The notes under the pieces: model-generated | Database searches by the model: none | Seen by the model: the letters and a program-made list of their open reading frames with translations, nothing else | Told to the model about the DNA's origin: nothing | Source: Candidatus Omnitrophota bacterium | Lineage (GTDB): Bacteria; Ratteibacteria; UBA8468; B48-G9; JAFGKM01 | Assembly (NCBI GenBank): GCA_023818785.1 | Contig: JAMWCO010000061.1 | Coordinates: 1-7,825 of the forward strand | Direction of reading: 5' to 3' | DNA: 7,825 nt | Shown here: positions 5,787 to 7,825 of the stretch, piece after piece | Numbering within the stretch: the first letter of the stretch is position 1 | Layout of the letters: every line of letters starts with the position of its first letter | Made by a program: the position numbers and the translations under genes

Positions 5787-6671
5787 CTATAATTTCGGAG
5801 GACCGTCCTCCGAAAAAAAATTGCTTATTGTTATACCTTTTATTTTTTCTTTATATAAATTTTTTTCTGGAATAAGTATTTCAACTTTTTCTCCTTCATT
5901 TTTGTTAATAATTCCAAGGGAAAAATCTTCTAAAAATTGATTTCTTAAACTACAGATATATCCTTTTAGATTCATTTTTAAGTAATGTTCTAAATCGCCA
6001 ACATTTTTAAAATTTAAAATTTTGATTGAAATTTCATTTAAGTTCAAGTTTATTATTTTTAAATTAGTAAAATATTTTGAAAATAACTTTTTTCTATAAT
6101 TTGCCCTTTCATCCATACTTTTTGTAGGTAAATTTTCAACTTTAATTTTTTTATATTTAATATTTGTAGAATTTAAAAAAAATTTAATTTCTCCCAGTTC
6201 ATTTTCTTTTTCAAGTAAAACAACAAAATCTGGTTTTATAATCTCAATTTTGTGAATTTTTAAAGATATCGCAACTTTATCTTTTATATAACCTGTTGTA
6301 TCAATTAAAACTTTTCCTTTTTTATTATTTAAATAATAGTTTACTTTTGTTATGCCTGTGATAAATTCAATAATAGAAAAAGATGGTGCGACTGAACCCA
6401 CAAAATAAAACTTCTCTGGTTCTAAATAAAAATCTTCTATTTTTTCTTTAATTTCTGCATATCCAATAGTTGTTGGAGGACCTATATGTGACTGCCCAAT
6501 ATCACAATCAAAAATAAAAACTTTCTCTCCTTTCTCAAATAAGAAATTTGCAATATCTTTTATTAATGTTGTTTTTCCAGTGTCACTTCCACCTATAAAA
6601 AGAACTTTTCTTATTCCTTCTGAGAAAAATATCTCTAAATCTTCTTCTTTTAAAAAGTTTATTTTCTCCAT
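5787..6671 (-). CDS. Clp1/Grc3-like P-loop polynucleotide 5'-kinase
   Basis: This 294-residue P-loop NTPase resembles the Clp1_P/Grc3 polynucleotide 5'-hydroxyl kinases that put a phosphate on RNA or DNA 5'-OH ends. Walker A GGSDTGKTT is at 27-35. DCDIGQSHIGPPTTIGY (55-71) is the family DxDxGQ...PP substrate/metal loop. FVGSVAPSF (90-98) and IDTTGYI (123-129) follow in family order. The C-terminal third (about 225-285) has the small beta domain (GYICSLRN...FSLGIINKN...VEILIPE) seen in archaeal relatives. The family is best known in eukaryotes and archaea; a bacterial role is not established and the RNA target is unknown. The start overlaps the upstream agmatinase gene by 13 bases with no clear ribosome binding site, suggesting coupling. 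The final residues SEDGPP are encoded by the GC-rich palindrome at 5793-5815, and the stop lies two bases from the convergent tRNA. A different GTP/ATPase use of the same fold is the alternative. Confidence 0.82.
   Translation of the reverse strand: MEKINFLKEEDLEIFFSEGIRKVLFIGGSDTGKTTLIKDIANFLFEKGEKVFIFDCDIGQSHIGPPTTIGYAEIKEKIEDFYLEPEKFYFVGSVAPSFSIIEFITGITKVNYYLNNKKGKVLIDTTGYIKDKVAISLKIHKIEIIKPDFVVLLEKENELGEIKFFLNSTNIKYKKIKVENLPTKSMDERANYRKKLFSKYFTNLKIINLNLNEISIKILNFKNVGDLEHYLKMNLKGYICSLRNQFLEDFSLGIINKNEGEKVEILIPEKNLYKEKIKGITISNFFSEDGPPKL
5793..5815. repeat. 23-nt perfect GC-rich palindrome (possible terminator or dispersed element)
   Basis: Arms TTTCGGAGGAC (5793-5803) and GTCCTCCGAAA (5805-5815) are exact reverse complements around C5804. 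In RNA this gives a ten-pair stem with a three-base loop. It lies nine bases after the tRNA-Leu and inside the last codons of the convergent kinase gene. It is by far the most GC-rich non-tRNA sequence here. On the plus strand it is followed by eight A, not U, and on the minus strand the U run precedes it, so neither direction matches a canonical intrinsic terminator. The palindrome itself is certain; its role is not. Confidence 0.7.
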
Positions 6672-7543
6672 TTCAAACTTATATATCCAATCATCTTATA
6701 AATCAATTTAGCACATATTAAGGAAGATGGAGTAAATATTTTAGAAGGAGAAAGTTCTACTAAATCAAAACCACAAATCTCAATATCTTTTCTTAAAATT
6801 AAATTTTTTAAAAATTCTAATGTCTCATACCATAAAAATCCACCTGGTTCAGGAGTCCCTGTTTCTGGAATTAAAGATGGGTCAAAAAAATCAATATCAA
6901 CTGAAATATAATATTTACCCGAAGGAATATTTTTAATTATCTGGTCTTGCCAGTTTTGACTTTTCATTTGATAAGCATAATACAATCTTATATTATCTTG
7001 TTTTTTTATAAAATCAATTTCTTCTTTACTTATACTTCTTACTCCTAAAATATAAATATTGCATCCACTTTCAAAAACTCTCCTATTTACACAAGCATGA
7101 GAAAACTTTGTTCCATTATATTTTTCCCTTAAATCAGAATGAGCATCAAGACAAATATAATTTAAATCATTAAAATATTTTTTATATCCATTAAATAATC
7201 CAATTGTCACTGTATGTTCTCCTCCTATCCCTATAATAAATTTTTTATTTTTTAAATAATAATTCATACTTTTTTCTATTCTTTTTATCATCTTTTCTGG
7301 AGAAGAGTAATCTGATTCAATCTCAACTTCTGTTTTTATTCCAATTTGATATGCTTCAAATTCAATTTCTTCATCATAAAGTTCAAGGTTTCTTGAAGAA
7401 TAGATTATACTCAAAGGACCAAGTTTTGTTCCTGAATCTCCTGTAACTGTTCCTTCATATCCAATAGGAAAAATAATTATTTTGGCTTTATTAAAACTTA
7501 TATCAGGAATAGATAAGAAATTGAAAGGTATTTTATTAATCAT
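6659..7543 (-). CDS. speB: Agmatinase-family ureohydrolase (agmatinase or N1-aminopropylagmatine ureohydrolase)
   Basis: This 294-residue binuclear-manganese ureohydrolase releases urea from a guanidino compound in polyamine synthesis, giving putrescine from agmatine or spermidine from N1-aminopropylagmatine. All metal ligands are visible: H110 (GGEHT), D133, H135 and D137 (DAHSD), and D216 and D218 (SVDIDFFDP). PETGTPEPGG (226-235) and GFDLVELSP near the end are agmatinase hallmarks. SHACVNRR (148-155) favours agmatinase over arginase. Length is normal. The ATG at 7543 has AAGGAG (7550-7555) six bases upstream. It overlaps the downstream kinase gene by 13 bases. A gene for arginine decarboxylase is not in the window, so the substrate is not settled; the aminopropyl route known from thermophiles is a real alternative. 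Confidence 0.9.
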   Translation of the reverse strand: MINKIPFNFLSIPDISFNKAKIIIFPIGYEGTVTGDSGTKLGPLSIIYSSRNLELYDEEIEFEAYQIGIKTEVEIESDYSSPEKMIKRIEKSMNYYLKNKKFIIGIGGEHTVTIGLFNGYKKYFNDLNYICLDAHSDLREKYNGTKFSHACVNRRVFESGCNIYILGVRSISKEEIDFIKKQDNIRLYYAYQMKSQNWQDQIIKNIPSGKYYISVDIDFFDPSLIPETGTPEPGGFLWYETLEFLKNLILRKDIEICGFDLVELSPSKIFTPSSLICAKLIYKMIGYISLKWRK

Positions 7544-7574
7544 ATTTTTCTCCTTTTTATTTTTTTATGGTATT

Positions 7575-7582
7575 ATTATACT
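7575..7582. promoter_or_regulatory. Overlapping divergent -10 elements for speB (left) and pilB/gspE-like gene (right)
   Basis: On the minus strand, 7580-7575 reads TATAAT, with a poor -35 (TTCTTT, 7603-7598, 17-base spacer), giving a speB leader of about 25 bases. On the plus strand, 7577-7582 reads TATACT, which would start transcription at about 7589, the ATG of the rightward gene. No good -35 is seen for the plus direction. The two -10 boxes share bases, so the promoters would be mutually exclusive. Confidence 0.4.
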
Positions 7583-7588
7583 ATAAGT

Positions 7589-7825
7589 ATGGAAAGAAAA
7601 GAATTGGGACAACTTTTATTAGAGAAAGGACTTATAACTACGGAGCAATTAGAAGAAGTTTTGGAATTACAGAAAAAAACTAAAAAATTTATTGGAGAAT
7701 TATTAATAGAAAAAGGGTATGCTAAAAAAGAAGATATTTTGGAAATCTTAACAGAACAACAGAAAGCAGATTATGTTGACCTATCTAAACTAAAGGGAAT
7801 AAATCCAGAGATTGTAAAAATTCTT
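7589..7825 (+). CDS. PilB/GspE-type ATPase, N-terminal MshEN domain (cut by window end)
   Basis: An open frame runs from ATG at 7589 off the window edge (79 codons). It shows the tandem MshEN (T2SSE_N) signature of type IV pilus and type II secretion assembly ATPases: two 24-residue motifs, LGQLLLEKGLITTEQLEEVL...Q ending at 28 and IGELLIEKGYAKKEDILEIL...Q ending at 57, separated by the five residues KKTKK. MshEN domains bind c-di-GMP in several systems. The first position of each motif, usually Arg, is Glu5 and Phe34 here, so binding is uncertain. The ATPase core lies beyond the window. No Shine-Dalgarno precedes the ATG. An in-frame TTG at 7604 would remove the first motif residue, so ATG is preferred. 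A non-ATPase MshEN protein cannot be excluded from this fragment. Confidence 0.8.
   Translation, partial: MERKELGQLLLEKGLITTEQLEEVLELQKKTKKFIGELLIEKGYAKKEDILEILTEQQKADYVDLSKLKGINPEIVKIL

Noticed and set aside
5793..5820. Canonical rho-independent terminator for the tRNA or kinase gene
   Set aside because: The hairpin is real, but the plus strand is followed by A rather than U and the minus strand has its U run on the wrong side, so I list it as a palindrome of unknown role.
5716..5940. Plus-strand open frame of 74 codons beginning inside the tRNA
   Set aside because: It reads through the tRNA-Leu, the palindrome and the antisense of the kinase gene, and has no ribosome binding site or family features.
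1..7825. CRISPR array, insertion sequence, prophage, toxin-antitoxin or defence island
   Set aside because: No regularly spaced repeats, transposase or phage motifs, terminal inverted repeats or small paired genes are seen; most genes are housekeeping types.

Overview
The window is a compact, strongly AT-rich piece of a bacterial chromosome (roughly a quarter G+C by eye). TGA is used as a stop, most genes have GGAGG-type ribosome binding sites, and intergenic gaps are very short. Nothing in it fixes the taxon. A TtuA-like tRNA thiolase, a PPi-type phosphofructokinase, a Clp1/Grc3-like polynucleotide kinase, an agmatinase-family enzyme, a GGDEF protein and a type IV pilus/type II secretion ATPase with an MshEN domain would fit an uncultivated, possibly thermophilic, diderm bacterium. 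That placement is a low-confidence inference.

Layout. (1) 1-86, minus: the first codons of an unidentified gene. It is divergent from (2) 260-1126, plus: a TtuA-type ATP-pyrophosphatase that lacks the usual N-terminal zinc finger. (3) 1123-2328, minus: 6-phosphofructokinase of the PPi-dependent type, convergent with gene 2 and sharing stop-codon bases. (4) 2340-2397: a very short divergent control region with two good promoters whose -35 boxes form one 17-nt palindrome. (5) 2398-5661, plus: a tight four-gene cluster of a membrane-bound GGDEF protein, an unknown two-helix membrane protein, thymidylate kinase (tmk) and DNA polymerase III delta-prime subunit (holB). It is followed by (6) a tRNA-Leu(CAG) at 5702-5784. 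(7) 5787-7543, minus: an overlapping pair, an agmatinase-family ureohydrolase (first) and a Clp1/Grc3-like polynucleotide kinase (second). The last codons of the kinase are formed by a GC-rich perfect palindrome lying just beyond the tRNA. (8) 7589-7825, plus: the start of a PilB/GspE-type ATPase, cut by the window end.

How the genes relate. tmk and holB overlap and are a recurrent bacterial replication pair. Here a c-di-GMP-type signalling gene and an unknown envelope protein are co-directional upstream, so all four may share a promoter at 2363-2391. The GGDEF protein and the MshEN domain are the two ends of a possible c-di-GMP circuit controlling pili or secretion, but each lacks a residue normally used for nucleotide contact. 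The agmatinase and kinase genes overlap and are probably translationally coupled.

The points most worth following are the bacterial Clp1/Grc3-like kinase, the palindrome fused to its 3' end, the palindromic divergent promoter, and two genes whose predicted transcription start falls on the start codon (possible leaderless mRNAs). I see no CRISPR array, insertion sequence, prophage or rRNA, and no gene-free stretch longer than about 175 bases.
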